A stretch of DNA of 64,000 nt from Dendrobium chrysotoxum (GCA_019925795.1 CM034315.1:4960001-5024000); one strand, 5' to 3'. Shown: positions 20,298 through 32,899, counted from the first letter of the stretch. Notes: generated by a model not told the origin, from the letters alone. Numbers and translations: made by a program.

Positions 20298-22443
20298 CTA
20301 TGGTTCTGTCATCCCAGGCCATCGTGGTCCCTGGTCTACTTAGTCAGAGTAGATAATCGACCCAACCTGATAGAAGGATCCTTGTCGGCAGCCATGGGTT
20401 GCGTCGTCCAAGTGTACCTTGTAGATTTGGGATGGATGTTTATCTAAGGGGACAAATTTGAATCCACCTTAGCTGACAGAGGACTTTGTGCCCTATCAAT
20501 TATATCCTATTGATTCATATCTCAAGGATTTGATGTCATTGGGGAGCATACGGGCTCTGACCATAACTATAATTTGGTGGTGTCATTTGGCGACAAACCA
20601 CCCGGTTTAGAGGGCCCCGGTCATAACCGTTTACCTACAGTGCCATTTGGCGGCAAAACCATCGGTTACAGGACACGTGTCATATCCTTACTGGCAAGAG
20701 ATTGTTTGAGAATGAATCCTAATGATATTCTCGACCAGACATTGGTTCTTTGTGAGCTGAGGTATTTTTCAATTTGTCCACCTCGACAAACTGTTGCGGA
20801 GGGTGGATGAATTTTACTTTAAATGATTTTGATGGTTTATTTCATTTTTAAATATTTTTGGATTTTAAATATTTTTGGAATTTTTAGATTTTTGACTTTT
20901 TGGATGTTTTGAATTTTAAATTTGGTGGGTATTTGGGAGGCATTTGAATAGTTGGAATTAACCCCTACGGTTGAGATTTTCTATTGAACATGACCATCAT
21001 CGGGGTTGAACCTTGTCGACAGAGGATCGGGTTTCGTAGTTTTTATGCCTTTATTAGTGAATTCTCTTTATTATAAATCTTGAAGGCCTAATATGAACGT
21101 ATTAAAATAAATATCCCGGTCGACGTCGTGATCGTATATTTATTTGATAGTTTGAGCCATGTCGACTCCTATCTATCAACGTAGAAGGATCGGGCTCGAA
21201 CTTGAATTCACTAATTAACCCGCGTAGCATCCTTAGACTTCACGTGTGTATCAATAACACGCTTGTCGGGGCCCATGCAGGTATATAATTTTACTAGATG
21301 AATTTTTTTTGTAATAGACCTTGAAGGCCTAATATGAACGTATAAACAAATATTTTGATTAACATCTTGACCGTATAACTGTTTCATAATTCGAGCTATG
21401 TCGACTCCTATCTATCTATATAGAAGGATCGGGCTTGAACTGTGATTCATTTATTGACCCGCGCATCATCTCAGACGTCACGTGTGTACTCATAATACGC
21501 TTGTCGGGGCCCATACGGGTTTATGATTACACATGCCCTTCTGTGTACCTATGTGCATACATATTACCGTGCATGTGTGAGGGCATTTTGGGATATTTAT
21601 AAATGCTTTCTGTCCGCTTGTATGAATGTTGCGGGTCCGGTGGCGTGGTGTCATACTGGTTATCTGTTTGTTTCGTACATGTAGACTATTGTGCACTGCT
21701 TGTTGCCTTCTGCAGGTGGATTGTAGTGCACTAACGAATCTCCTGCTATGCATTTGTTGATGACTGCATTCACCACATTCTTGATGTCTCTTCTTACAAA
21801 CAGGTTACTCTACACACAAATCTTTTAGCTCTACCTGTAGTTATTTGCATTTGCTATGGTTTCTTTGCATTTTGCTTGTGGTCAACACATTGGGCATACA
21901 ACGGATCTTCTACGGCAGCTTGTAGGAGCTTGTGTTTGTCATAATCTTTCTGTATTTGCTTGTATATGATATATTGAGTGCACGACATGTCTTTTACAGC
22001 GGCATGTAGGCGCTTGCATTTGCTATATATATATCTTTTATTTTTGGCTTGCAGGAGCTCAATGTATTTGTTGACTATTGAACAGTGGTTGATCATAAGA
22101 GTGTTGTAACACTATGACCTACTACTGACTAACACTTGTAGGTGTGTCGCTATGCACATAACAAACCTTTCATTATTGTGAATGGGTATTCGCATTCGCT
22201 ACGATCTTCTATCCTTGCTCATATAAGATATGTCACATATTTGTGTCCCCATAGGATCTATCATATTAGCAATACCTTCACTGTCGTCTCTTGTAGATAG
22301 GGTTATTGCATGAATGAAGCATCTTCTAAAGTGGCTTGCAGGAGTTCATACACTTTGCAAGTTCGAGTGCATTTACTTGCATATTGGCTTCCTTACTATT
22401 GTTCACAAAGGCTCCACAAGACTATTATGCATGTCATAGCCCG

Positions 22444-22458
22444 CCCCCCCCCCCCCCC
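22444..22458. repeat. 15-base C homopolymer
   Basis: An uninterrupted C run occurs at the point where homology to element G copy b ends, 50 bp from the host-gene fragment stop codon. Length is likely to vary or be mis-called. Confidence 0.85.
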
Positions 22459-22506
22459 GGCCTGTTAATTCCAAGATGATTTGCGGCATGCATTATACTT
22501 TGACTT

Positions 22507-22891
22507 TCATTTTTCATAAGAAATTGATGCATTTGTATCCTTGATTATTGTTGATCGTTGCAAGCAGATCATCTTATCCATTGAGAGCATCATATCACCG
22601 CGTGAAATCTCCTCAAGCATGGATCCGCCTTTAGAAGTTAAAGCAGTATGCCCTTCTGAAACACTAATAAAAGAAGACAAGGCCAGGCTAGCATCAACAA
22701 GACAATTTTGTAGGGCTAAGAGATTGTCTCGTAAATCAACAGAAGCTGATTTTGCCTTTACAGATGTAATACAGAGCTCATTGTTCTAGAAAGCAAGCCC
22801 TTGGCAATAGCTTTCATCTTATTATGTGACAGCTTCCATTTTTTTTAGCATGTGCAAAGGAGTGGTATGCAGAATCTAATCTTGTAAGAGC
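22507..22891 (-). pseudogene. Host-gene fragment, C-terminal piece (split by element G copy c)
   Basis: On the minus strand the reading starts IALTRLDSAYHSFAHAKK. It shifts frame at an A8 run (22839-22846), reads KMKAIAKGLLSR, and shifts again near 22786. It then stays open for 92 codons (complement 22785-22507), including KAKSASVDLRDNLLALQNCL and GGSMLEEISRGDMMLSMDKM, to a TGA. The composition is that of a real cytosolic, helix-rich protein, not a transposon protein. I do not recognise the family. The AG before the 92-codon frame could alternatively be a splice acceptor. Its other half lies at 28341-28805 across copy c. Confidence 0.6.
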
Positions 22892-22896
22892 AATCA

Positions 22897-25800
22897 TGTT
22901 AACCTCTACCAGTTAAGACAAAAATAAAGAATTGTTTTAACTTACCTCTGCTGAAATCCTGCGCAAAACCTGTTGAACAAGCCATAGCTATAGTATCCAG
23001 CTCTGCTGTTCGGCGCCACTAGCTTCGCTTCTCCACGATTCCTGTCCGGAGCTCCTTGATTGCTGCCCTCCAACGCCTTTAAAAGCAAGCCAAATGAAAC
23101 CTTCTGCTTGTTCCTTCCCACTGGTGAATCCCTCAGACCCTCCACGCACAAGCTCCTTCGCCTCTTTCCTATCGCAGATCATCTCGCAAGCTTCAGCCAA
23201 GCTCTGATCCGCCTCTGCTCAACCCGACTCCAGGCCAACGTCTCCTCCTCCAGCCGAACCTACCTGTTCCGAGCCCAACCACATAGCCGAGCTCCTCTTT
23301 CCATTAAGCTATTCGCATGCCTCCCGCCAACTTCTGCTCCTGCAACCAAATCCCGCCGATCCTCCTTCCTCAATCTCTCGACCTCCTTGCCCTAGGTCGA
23401 CGCCGAACTAGCCGAACCTCCTTTGGCGACATTTCCTGCCAAATCGGAAGTTATAACATTTGATTGGAGGCAACGACGGGAGTTCATTAACTGTGAAGGT
23501 AACTTTCTCCCTTACACGCGCATTCTTCGTCCAAATCACATAAATCTGTCGAATTTGTAAAGAAGGAAGTAGGGGATTTAATTCACAGTGAGATGTAATT
23601 GTTCCCTAATTCCTGTTTAATGGGATTCAGCTCAAATCTCGCATAATTTTTCAAATCCCGACGGGATTTAGCTAATTCCCATTCAAATCCTACATTAATC
23701 TATTTAAATTGATTATAATTAGTTAGATTTAATTATAATTAAGTATTTTTAATTATAACTAATTATAATTAATTATAAATTAGGTATAATTAATAAAATA
23801 TAATTAATTATTATTAATAAAAAATTAGTCATGATTAATTAAGTTTAATTATGAGTAATTACTTTTTAATTATTAATTAATTATATATTAATTATAATTA
23901 ATTAAACCTAATTATAATTAATTATTTTTAATTATAATTAATTGTAATTAATTAGTTTGATTATAATTGATTTAAAAAGAAGGAAAGATAAGAAAAGTGA
24001 GTTCCCCTCTTCTCTTGCCCCTCGATCCACAAGCCTCCACCGTCGCCCTTACGCAAAGGTATAATCTCTAAATTTCGATTCCCGCTCTTGTTGTTGGCGG
24101 CGAGTTGGCAAACCCCCTACGTGCTCACGTAGCGTGGTGGGGAGGGAAGCTACCGCGATGCCTACGATGAGGCGGGCAATCGCCTTAAACCCCACCCTCG
24201 ACGCTTGCGACAAACCGGCAAACCCCCTACGCGCTCACGTAGCGTAGTAGGGCTGGAAATCGGTGCGGCGCCCGCGACGAGATGGGTAATCCCTGGATCG
24301 CTCATGTAGTGTGAGGGGGATGAAAAACTAAGTACCCATACGTGGGAAAATCTTTGTGTTCTTTGTAACAGGTGCCCGAGACCCCTAAACGCTCATGTAG
24401 CGGGCGGGGATTGAAGAAAGAAATACTACCGCGATATCTATGGACATCTATCTGAAGCCGCCCATGTGGCGTGGAGGGGAAGACAACCTCTTGGTTTTTC
24501 CCCTAAAAGGGGGAGACGCCGGGAGGTTGCCGAAATTTTCAGCGAAATTGGAGACTTGGACTTGAACTTGGATACGAACAAAATCTAAGTGATTAACAAA
24601 GGATTGAACCCAAGTAGAATGAAATTTAAAACTAAAATCAAATTTGAATCAATTTTGAACCATATGGGGCTCAAATGAACGCAAAGACTACTTGAATTGA
24701 ACATGCAATTGAACTTGATTGGAACAAAATGCACAAGACTTAGAACAGTAGGGGACTGTATTTGGACATTTATTGGAGCACCAAATGAACTAAACTTAAA
24801 TACAAATAAATGAGCAAGAGAATTTGGGTTCAAATCAATTTGAATTTGAAGTGGATTTGGACTAGAATTTGATACCAATAACAAATGAACTTGAACTTCA
24901 TCTCACCTAAAGTGAACCATGATATAAATGTCCTGAACTCAAGCCAAAGCTTGGACTGGGACTTGAATGTGACATAGTGCATATGCACTGGACTTGCAAA
25001 TGAACCTACTATGCATGCAATGGTTCATTTGCAAGCAAGTACAGAAAGCTTATGGACATTCGTGGATAACTGTTAATGATAAAGGAAATTATTGAACCTG
25101 CAACATTTAAACTCTTGCAAGTAAATACGTTAAGCAATAGAAGAGTTTCAATGCATACAGGGAGTATTCATGAATGGAGCATGAAGAATATGTAATGAGC
25201 TGCAATGCACGTTGCATATCATGTAAGAGCATGGTGGGATGAATCTTCTATAAGCATGGAATGAAAGATTGTAGTTGTCACAAGAATCTTGTTTTATGTA
25301 CAACGCATTATCTATAAGCGAACATTATGAGCACAATGAATGTAAACACCTACAAATTACGAAGGAGACTTGTCATACACATGGCATGCAATCTACGAAC
25401 AGATACATAAGAGCTATAGTTAATATGAATATTTGTAGACAGTGCTAGAAGATCTACGCTCAAAGCAACTTATTCACAGAAGACTAAAAATGTATACAAA
25501 GATCTTGTTTGCAGGCAATAGGCAAGCCAACACACAAATAGGACCTCTATGGATGCAGGTGTAAACATGTTATTTAGAAGCAGGAATTGAAGATCACAAA
25601 TAAAATGTAGAAGAAATTGTAACAAATGAAAGCGTCTGCAAACTGTATAGCAAGGAGGCAGTGAATATTGAAAAAGCCTACAGTTAACACTGGTCAACAT
25701 ATAGCTGAATATACTGATCTTCTATTACCTCAGACTGATGTTCAATGAACGTAGTGGTAGCCTGTGAATGACAAGTGGATGCAACCAAGTAATAAAATTA

Positions 25801-28335
25801 AGTCAATGATTGTTGGTAGAATGGTTTTGCAAGAAAATACACTAATCTCTACTATATTTATCGAAGAGAACCGGCAAAGGGTTATATGTAGTAGAAGATA
25901 TAATAATCTTCCCACAAATGAATGTAGAAGAATCGTCATACACCATCCACGGTCGAATATAATAAGAACTATGGATAAATACGGATGTCTATCAGCAATA
26001 ATGAAAGATCTGTAACACGTATGAGTTCTCTACAAATACAGATGTGCGCACCACATGGAACCTATGGGTAGATGCAGAAAGACTTCAGTAAATGCAATAT
26101 CCTGTAGTCAATTTCTGTCTGTGAATATATCCATCTACCTACCGGCAGCAGTAGCGGATGTACCGTAAAGACCAAAAGCCATAGCAAAATGCATGATGAA
26201 TGCAGCAAATGCAAACACATCTATAAGCTATCAAGCATAAGAGGACCCGTTGTTCACCCAGGTGTGTCAACCACAAGCAAAATGCAGAATGACTACAACA
26301 AATACAAATGCCAGTAGTCAATTTTAGAAGACTCATATGCAAAGTAATAACCACAACCACTCAAAATACCCCAAAAGTAGGAGATTTGTTAGTGTACTAC
26401 AATCTACCTGCGTAAATCATGCAAGTAGTGCACGACAGTCTATCTGTACAAGACATCAAACAACTCAATCCCCAAGCTGCTGCAAAACGCCACCGGATCT
26501 GCAAACCCTCGTACAAGCAGACAGAAGGCGTTTACAAGCTTCCAAGCAAAATGCTGCATTTAAATAGCGGTTGTCCACACTGTTGATCAGCGTCAAATAT
26601 CCAAAAAAAATGTCCCCTGCACGTGCACTTTAATTTGTATACACTTAGGAACACGAAAAGGGATATGAGCAATCAAAAACCTGCATGGGCCTCGGCGAGC
26701 GTGTTATTGGTACACACGTGACGTCTAGGGATGCTGCGCGGGTCAATAAATTTGAACCTGATCCTCCTAAAACGAATAAATAGAAGTTGACAATGTTCAA
26801 CAAATAATTATAAAATGCCCCCAAACATTCGCATGGGCCCCGACGAGCGTGTTATTGGTACACACGTGATGTCTAGGGATGCTGCGTAGGTTTGAATTCA
26901 AATCCGAGTCCGATCCTTTTATGTGGGTAGGTAGGAGTCGATACGACTCGAACCATTAGATAAATATGCGGTCGCGAGATCGACCGGGATATTTATTTTA
27001 TACATTCATATTAGGCCTTCAAGGCTTATAATCAAGAGAATTCACTAATAAAGGCATAAAGCCTACAAAACCCGATCCTCTGTCGACATCTTAACGGAGT
27101 CAACAAGGTTCAAGCCACAAATGAAATAACCCCATCACCACGATGATGGCCGCGTTGAATGTAGAGCTTAACCGGAGCGGTTAATTTCATATATTTCAAA
27201 ATGCCCTCAAACCTTCACAAAATTCAAATATTTTCAAGTGACCTCAAGGTCACCCCGATGATGGCCGTATTGAACGCAGATCTCAACCGGATGAGTTAAC
27301 TCAAATCATTTCAAATACCATCCAAACACCCATTAAAAAGTCAATACTCTCAGAAATCACAAAACTCCAAAAATATTTAAAATTGAAATAAATCACCGTT
27401 AAACGCTTAAAGCAAAATCCATCTATACTCCGCAACAATTTGCCGAGGTGGATAAATTTGAAAATAACTTTAGCTCACAAAGAGCTAATGTCCGGTCAAA
27501 AATATTACTAGGATCCATTCTCAAATAATCTTCTGCTAGTAAGGACGTGGTACGTGTCCTCTAACCGGCAGTTTCGCCGCCAAATGGCACTGCAGGGTAA
27601 ACGGTTATGACCCGGGGCCCTCTGAACCGAGTGGTTTCACCGCCAAATGGCACCACGTGATACCGGTTATGGCCAGAGCCAATACGTTCTTTATTGACAT
27701 CAAATCCTTGAGATATGAATCAATAGGATATGATCGATAGGGCATAAAGTCCTCTGTTAGCTAAGGTGGATTCAAATTTGTCCCCTTAAATAAATATTTC
27801 CTCCAGATCTACAAGGTACCCTTGGACGAAGCAACCGATGGCTGCCGACAAGGATCCTTCTGTTAGGTTGCGTCGACTACCTCCTTTGACTAAGTAGACC
27901 AGGGACCATGATGGCCCGGGACGACAGAACCATGGGATCTTGATCGGGTCCATCATTCATTCCCCCACTATCTGCTTTAAGTGCAAGATGGTGAAACTTT
28001 CAATTTTAAATATCAATCAATTAATTTCCAAACTTTAAACCCATGCTGCTACTATATGCCAGATGCGTGTATATCTACGTATCTGATCAACGACTAGCCT
28101 TAATCGAAAGTTTTCTCTCGTGATCGGGAGGGGTAATTAACTATAGGGGCTTGCGCCTATAGGAAACCAGAACTCAGATCATAAAGTCCTCGCAAAATGA
28201 GGGTGAAATCTCTGGGTAGTGTCTTATCTACAAACTCATCTGCCTTCCAAAATTTACCCTGGAACTTAATCCGTTAAAACTCCCTCGAAGAAAGCAAACC
28301 TGGTGGAGGCCGGGGCCGAATTTTCGGAGCCCACA
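22897..28335 (-). mobile_element. Element G copy c: 5.44-kb noncoding LTR-type element with perfect TSD
   Basis: Plus-strand ends are TGTTAACCTC and GAGCCCACA, so TG...CA, and the flanks are identical: AATCA at 22892-22896 and 28336-28340. Read on the minus strand it runs from TGTGGGCTCCGAAAATTCG through the modules of copy a, an AATTATAATTAATTA array (23690-23970) and a GC-rich tail, to AGAGGTTAACA. No direct terminal repeats are seen within it, so it is either one very long solo LTR or a noncoding derivative. No protein domain is found in six frames. It interrupts a host-gene fragment. Confidence 0.8.
23690..23970. repeat. AATTATAATTAATTA array (element G, copy c)
   Basis: A nearly pure A/T stretch is built of AATTATAATTAATTA words, with strong self-complementarity. 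The matching array in copy d is at 29990-30350. Confidence 0.7.
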
Positions 28336-28340
28336 AATCA

Positions 28341-28805
28341 ATTAAGTTTGTTGCCATATCCGAGAGTCGCCAGTAGCTCATGAGCAGTCCACAATAACTT
28401 TCTTCTCCTTAATGGATGATCGTGGAATTCAGAAGGAATTCCAAAACACTTTGTTGATGAACTGCCAGTGCCGACAGTATTCGAGCCAACACAAGTCCAT
28501 ACCATAGCCCTTGCTAGTTGCCCTTCTGCTGAAATATAAGTTCTCTCAAGAGTTTGTGGACACTCTAAAGATCTAGTCACCAAGGAGATTGAAGACTGCA
28601 TCTTCTCAAAAAAATTTTCCCTTCATATCATCTTCCACGAGGTAGACTTGCCATTCATTACCCTCACTTGAGATGGATTTCACATTCATCATCTTCTTAT
28701 TTGGAATGAATTTCAATTGCTCTACAATAAAGTTAAGGATCTCCAATTCTTCCACCAACAATATTTAGAATCTTAGGAATGGAATTCTTCGCAACAAAAG
28801 ACAAT
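28341..28805 (-). pseudogene. Host-gene fragment, upstream piece (split by element G copy c)
   Basis: The minus-strand reading includes NSIPKILNIV, VEELEILNFIVEQLKFIPNK, SEGNEWQVYLVEDDMKGKFF, then after a frameshift at an A7 run (28608-28614) MQSSISLVTRSLECPQTLER, ARAMVWTCVGSNTVGTGSSS and HPLRRRKLLWTAHELLATLG. It stops at the insertion point of copy c. Excising copy c and one AATCA joins it to the 22507-22891 piece with the same orientation. Frameshifts make it a pseudogene. No intron is apparent across about 850 bp. The family is unrecognised. Confidence 0.6.
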
Positions 28806-28809
28806 TGGT

Positions 28810-31092
28810 GCAGTATAATTCTATCTCAGCTCTTAGTCATGAGTTGTGGTCACTCATAAGTAGATTATTGTACACATTACAAGTTCTTTATTCATGAGCG
28901 AGCTATCATATTCATTACAAGTCCCTTGTTCATTCACTAATGCTTATTTGAATGCATTGAACCGTTGTTTGACATTTATACTTCCAAGTTCATTATGCAT
29001 TTTAGAGTTATGAGGTTTGATTCCCTGCTAATTCATTTGAGTCCAGGTTCTTGTTAGTCATTCAATTCAAGCTCTCTATTGATCACTTCAAATTCAGATT
29101 CAAGTCCTTCAAGTTTCCTGTGTCATTTTCAAACTTGAGTTCTTTATACAATTGTTCAAGCCCAAGCTCCCTGTAGTTCATGCAAGTTCAAGTTCCGTGT
29201 AATGTTATTCATTATCATTTACTCAGGTTAAAATTCATTTGATTTCAATTTGAATTTTTTGTTCAGTTTGGATTCAAGTTCTGTGCAATGTCATTTAGTT
29301 CAAGCTTGTATTTAACTCGAGTCTAGGTTCATTGTCATTTGCTTGGGTTTGAATTTATTTAAGTTCAATTTGTCATAAAATTTGTCCAAGTCCGGTGCAT
29401 TTTTAGATGAAATTTCGGCAGCCTCCCGGCGTCTCCCCCTTTTAATGGAAATTTCAGGAGTCATAGCCTACCCGCCACGCCAAGAAAGACGTGCACGGTC
29501 GGTGTCCCCGGATACCGCGACCATAGTCTTCTACCCCACCACGCCAAGAAAGGCATGCATAGGTCTTCAAAAATACCTGTCTGAAAACACAATTATTTTC
29601 CCGACGGCACTGAGGCGCGTACGGGTACTTATATTTTTGTCCCGTCGTGCTAAAAAAAGCACACACAAGGCTCGCCTCCCTCATTGTAGGCACCGCATCT
29701 AGTTCCATTCCACCACGCTAAGAAAAGCGTGTATAGGGGGTCCCTCGGCACGCTGCAAATGCTGAAAACAAGACTTTAGGGGGATTACCCACCTCGCCGC
29801 GAGCATCGCGATGAGCTTCCTCCCACCGTGCTAAGAAAAGTGTGTATGGATGGTTGCTCGCTGCGCTACAAGCGTCGAAAGCAGGCTCTCAACGTTTTAG
29901 GACTTTGTACTTTGGCATGAGAAAGTCGGTGAAGTTGGCACACAGGTCGAGGCAAGAGATGGTTTCCATTTCTTCTCTTTTTTTGGGTATTAATCACAAT
30001 TAACTTTAATTAATTATAATTAATAATAATTAGCTATAATTAAAATTTATAATTAATTATATTAATAATAAATAATTATAACTAATTAAAATTAATAATA
30101 GCCAATTATAATTAAAAATAACCAATTGCAATTAACTTTAATTAATTATAGCTAATTTATAATAATAATTAACTATAATTAAAAACCAGTTAAATTATAA
30201 TTAATTTTAATTAATTAAAACCAATTATTATTAATAGTAATTAGATTTAATTAGAATAATTAATTACAAATAATTTTTAATTAATCATAACTTTATTATT
30301 TTTATTATTATTAATCAACTATAATTAAGAATAGTTAATTTTAATTAATTAAAAAAGGGATTTAAATAGGATTTATGCAAAGTGTTTGGCAACAGGATTC
30401 ATGCAGATTTTTGAACAAGATTTATGCCAAATTATGTTAAGAGAGAAAGTTACCTTCACAGTGAATGAGCTCCAGTCATTGCCTTCGATCAAATGTTGTA
30501 ACTTCGGATTCGGTAGGAAGGGAACGTCGTCGAAGCTGCGAAGTCGAACAACAACGAAGGGGCCGAAGAAGCACGCGACAGGGAGAAGGTTGCTTTCACA
30601 ACGCTCCAGCTCCTGCTCTTGCTTTCGATCAAAATGTTATGACTTCTGATCCGACAGGAAGTAACGTCTTCGTTGGAAACGTCGACTAGGTCGGAGGAAT
30701 CGGGGCTTCGACGGGTAGAGGAAGGAAGATCGGGACAGGAGGCAATCTCGGAGAGGGATTTAGGGCTAGGTGAAGGTGTCGACTGGTTCGAGTGGGGTTT
30801 GATCGTAGCTCGGGATCGGAGGAAGAGCTGCGGGATTTCTATGTGGAGAAAGCGAAAAAACAGAGAGCCATTCGGCTTTCAATTTATTGACGAAGGCAAA
30901 GGCGGGATAGAGGCGAGCTATGCACGCGAAGATATGACCATTCGGCGCCACATAGGTAATGAGTACTGTGGCGACGGCTGATGCGACTAGAGCAGGGATT
31001 CGGTATGGGCAATGACAGGATTTGGTAAAGGTAAAATCTTTAAGCTTTTTTTTTTTTTTTGTTTCTTTCGGTTTGTCGGTTGGAGGTCAACA
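28810..31092 (+). mobile_element. Element G copy d (5' truncated)
   Basis: It contains the AAGTTC-rich region (about 29010-29390), the GGCAGCCTCC/CACGCCAAGAAAG block (29400-29960), the AT-rich array and the tail with AGAGAAAGTTACCTTCACAG. That phrase is matched in reverse in copy c near 23480-23510. It ends GGAGGTCAACA, like the termini of copies a and c. The head and next three modules are missing. The left limit is approximate. Confidence 0.6.
29990..30350. repeat. AATTATAATTAATTA array (element G, copy d)
   Basis: About 360 bp of almost pure A/T in AATTATAATTAA-type words, the direct counterpart of the array in copy c. Confidence 0.7.
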
Positions 31093-31530
31093 TTTGCAAA
31101 GATTTCCAAATCTAAATTAGCCTTGATTTGGAAGGCTTTAATGGCTCATTATTATAATTGATTAGGGAATAGATTATTTCCCTAATGAAGTTGATTTGAT
31201 TGGAGATTTGATTGGTGCATTAATTAGGGAATCTAATTATTGCATTAATTAGGAATTTTATTGGGATTTGATTAGAATTAGATTAGGAAGTTTTTTTCTA
31301 ATTTATGTTGGCTCAAATCTATAAATAGAACCCTGAGGGCTGCTATTGAATGTAAGAGATGAGAGGAAGAGAGAGTTCATTGTAATTCCTTATTTTTCTC
31401 CATTATAGTGAAATCATCATCCCCTCCCTGTGGAGGTAGGCATCTTCGCCGAACCACATAAATCGCCGTGTTTATTGTGTTTGTGTTGTGTGAATTTTGT
31501 TTCCGTTGCGATTATTTGCACAACAAAAAA
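31093..31530 (+). mobile_element. LTR-like remnant with TATA box
   Basis: CTATAAATAGAACCCTGAGG at about 31320 followed by a purine-rich start region, then CCCTGTGGAGGTAGGCATC and GCCGAACCACATAAATC, is the usual R/U5 layout of plant copia LTRs. No pol follows. Ends are not defined. Confidence 0.45.
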
Positions 31531-31962
31531 AAGATGCGATGGCTTTAATTTATAGATTTGTTGAATTGTATTATAGTTATCGATTGTGAGGACTTTATTT
31601 AGTCGAAGCATTGAATTTATTCAGATAAACTTCAAGAAATCCTATAGGATATCTGGGCTGATGTGTTCCAGATTAGTTAAATGACTGAGGAAAAATTGCT
31701 TCTATGGGGGCACAGACAATATAGTAGTATTTCTGTTGGCATGCACTTTTCATTTAAACTATAACATAATATAGTTGTTTTTTTATTAATAAAAATAACT
31801 AAAGTATACACTAAATGTTCTTGTGCTTAGATGTAAATGTGGCCTGCATTCCAAGAAGAATTATGCAATTTGTCTTCTTACAAAGTTTTGTATTATTTAT
31901 TACACTTCTACTTGAGGGACTAGCTTTTTAATCTTAACGCTCTTGATAATCTACCAGATTTA

Positions 31963-32082
31963 GGTTTCGTTTGGGACGGCTTTCTTACTGCTTCTTGAAG
32001 CAATTTTTCAGTATAAAAATTAAAATTGTTGTATTAAAAAGTTACTTTAAAAAGCAGTAAGAAAGCTGTCCCAAACGAAACG
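31963..32082. mobile_element. Tourist-like MITE (family M, copy 2)
   Basis: Begins GGTTTCGTTTGGGACGGC, ends GTCCCAAACGAAACG, flanked by TTA (31960-31962, 32083-32085). The arms pair almost perfectly over about 45 bp around a short AT loop. Confidence 0.85.
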
Positions 32083-32465
32083 TTAATTATTGTTGTTGAA
32101 TTTGGTAAGTGCAGCTAGATTCCCTTTTCTGTGTATTTTTGGCACATTTATCTTTTTCTTTTGTTCGCAAAGTAGTGAGTTTGCTTACAAATATAGCCAT
32201 CATATCTTGGGTTTAATTTGAGTTCAATTTGCAATTGTCTAATGAAAGCACTCTTAAACTATTGATGAGCAAATTTGTGGTGATATGTGTTTGTATTTGT
32301 GTTTGCTATTGCTGGGGATTATTTGATCTGATTGAATGATTTTCTTGGATTCTAAAAATATCAATACAGAGCTTCTAATTATCATATAGAGCAAATTTGT
32401 GATCAAATGCATAAAATTGCTTTTCTGAAAGCTTAAAAAAATGTTACTTTGCAGCGCTCCACTCT

Positions 32466-32899
32466 AGGGGTGTGAGTCAAGATGACTCATGAGTCGGCTT
32501 GAGTTTGGCTTGATAAATGACTTATGAGCTGAGCTTGATGAACTAATAAATTTGAGCTAACTTTTATTCTACTCGTTAGCTGGCTAGCATGCTTGTTTAA
32601 AAATTATGAATATTAAATATATTAAAATTCAGAAGTTCAAGTATAAAGCTTTTAAAAATATTTAAAATTTTTATTTTATTTTTTATATGAAGTGATTTTA
32701 TATTATTTATTTTTTTAATTATTAATTCATTTTATAATTTATCATAATAATTGCATAAACTATAATAATTTTTTCTCCTCGATTATAAACAAGCTGGCTC
32801 GTGAGTTGGTTTGAGCTCACTTGAATTTGTAGAATTAAGCTCGAGCTCTTACTTTAAGTTAAGGATGATCCGAATTTGGCTCGACTTATGTACACTCCT
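32466..32899. mobile_element. hAT-like MITE, GAGCTCGAG family (copy T2)
   Basis: Starts TAGGGGTGTGAGTCAAG and ends with the degenerate inverse TATGTACACTCCTG. The ends have GGCTTGAGTTTGGCTTG-type sequence and the middle is AT-rich. Confidence 0.6.

Larger units (their letters stand above)
18021..22441 (+). mobile_element. Element G copy b (3' truncated, with two nested insertions)
   Basis: The head TGTGGGTTCTGAAAATCCG starts at 18021. Modules match copies a and c through the TCACGTGTGTA block and the TGTAGGCGCTTGCATTTGCT region, then stop near a 15-C run. Two nested insertions, 18130-18262 and 18550-20297, are absent at the same sites in copies a and c. The segment around GTCGACTCCTATCTATC and GGGGCCCATGC is duplicated in tandem at about a 241-bp spacing (TTGAAGGCCTAATATGAACG at about 21080 and 21321). 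No coding capacity is seen. Confidence 0.7.

Noticed and set aside
22787..22945. A spliced minus-strand gene with donor AG|gtaagt near 22943 and acceptor near 22786
   Set aside because: The donor lies inside element G copy c and the intervening sequence reads as protein of the host fragment; frameshifts explain the breaks better, though splicing is not excluded.
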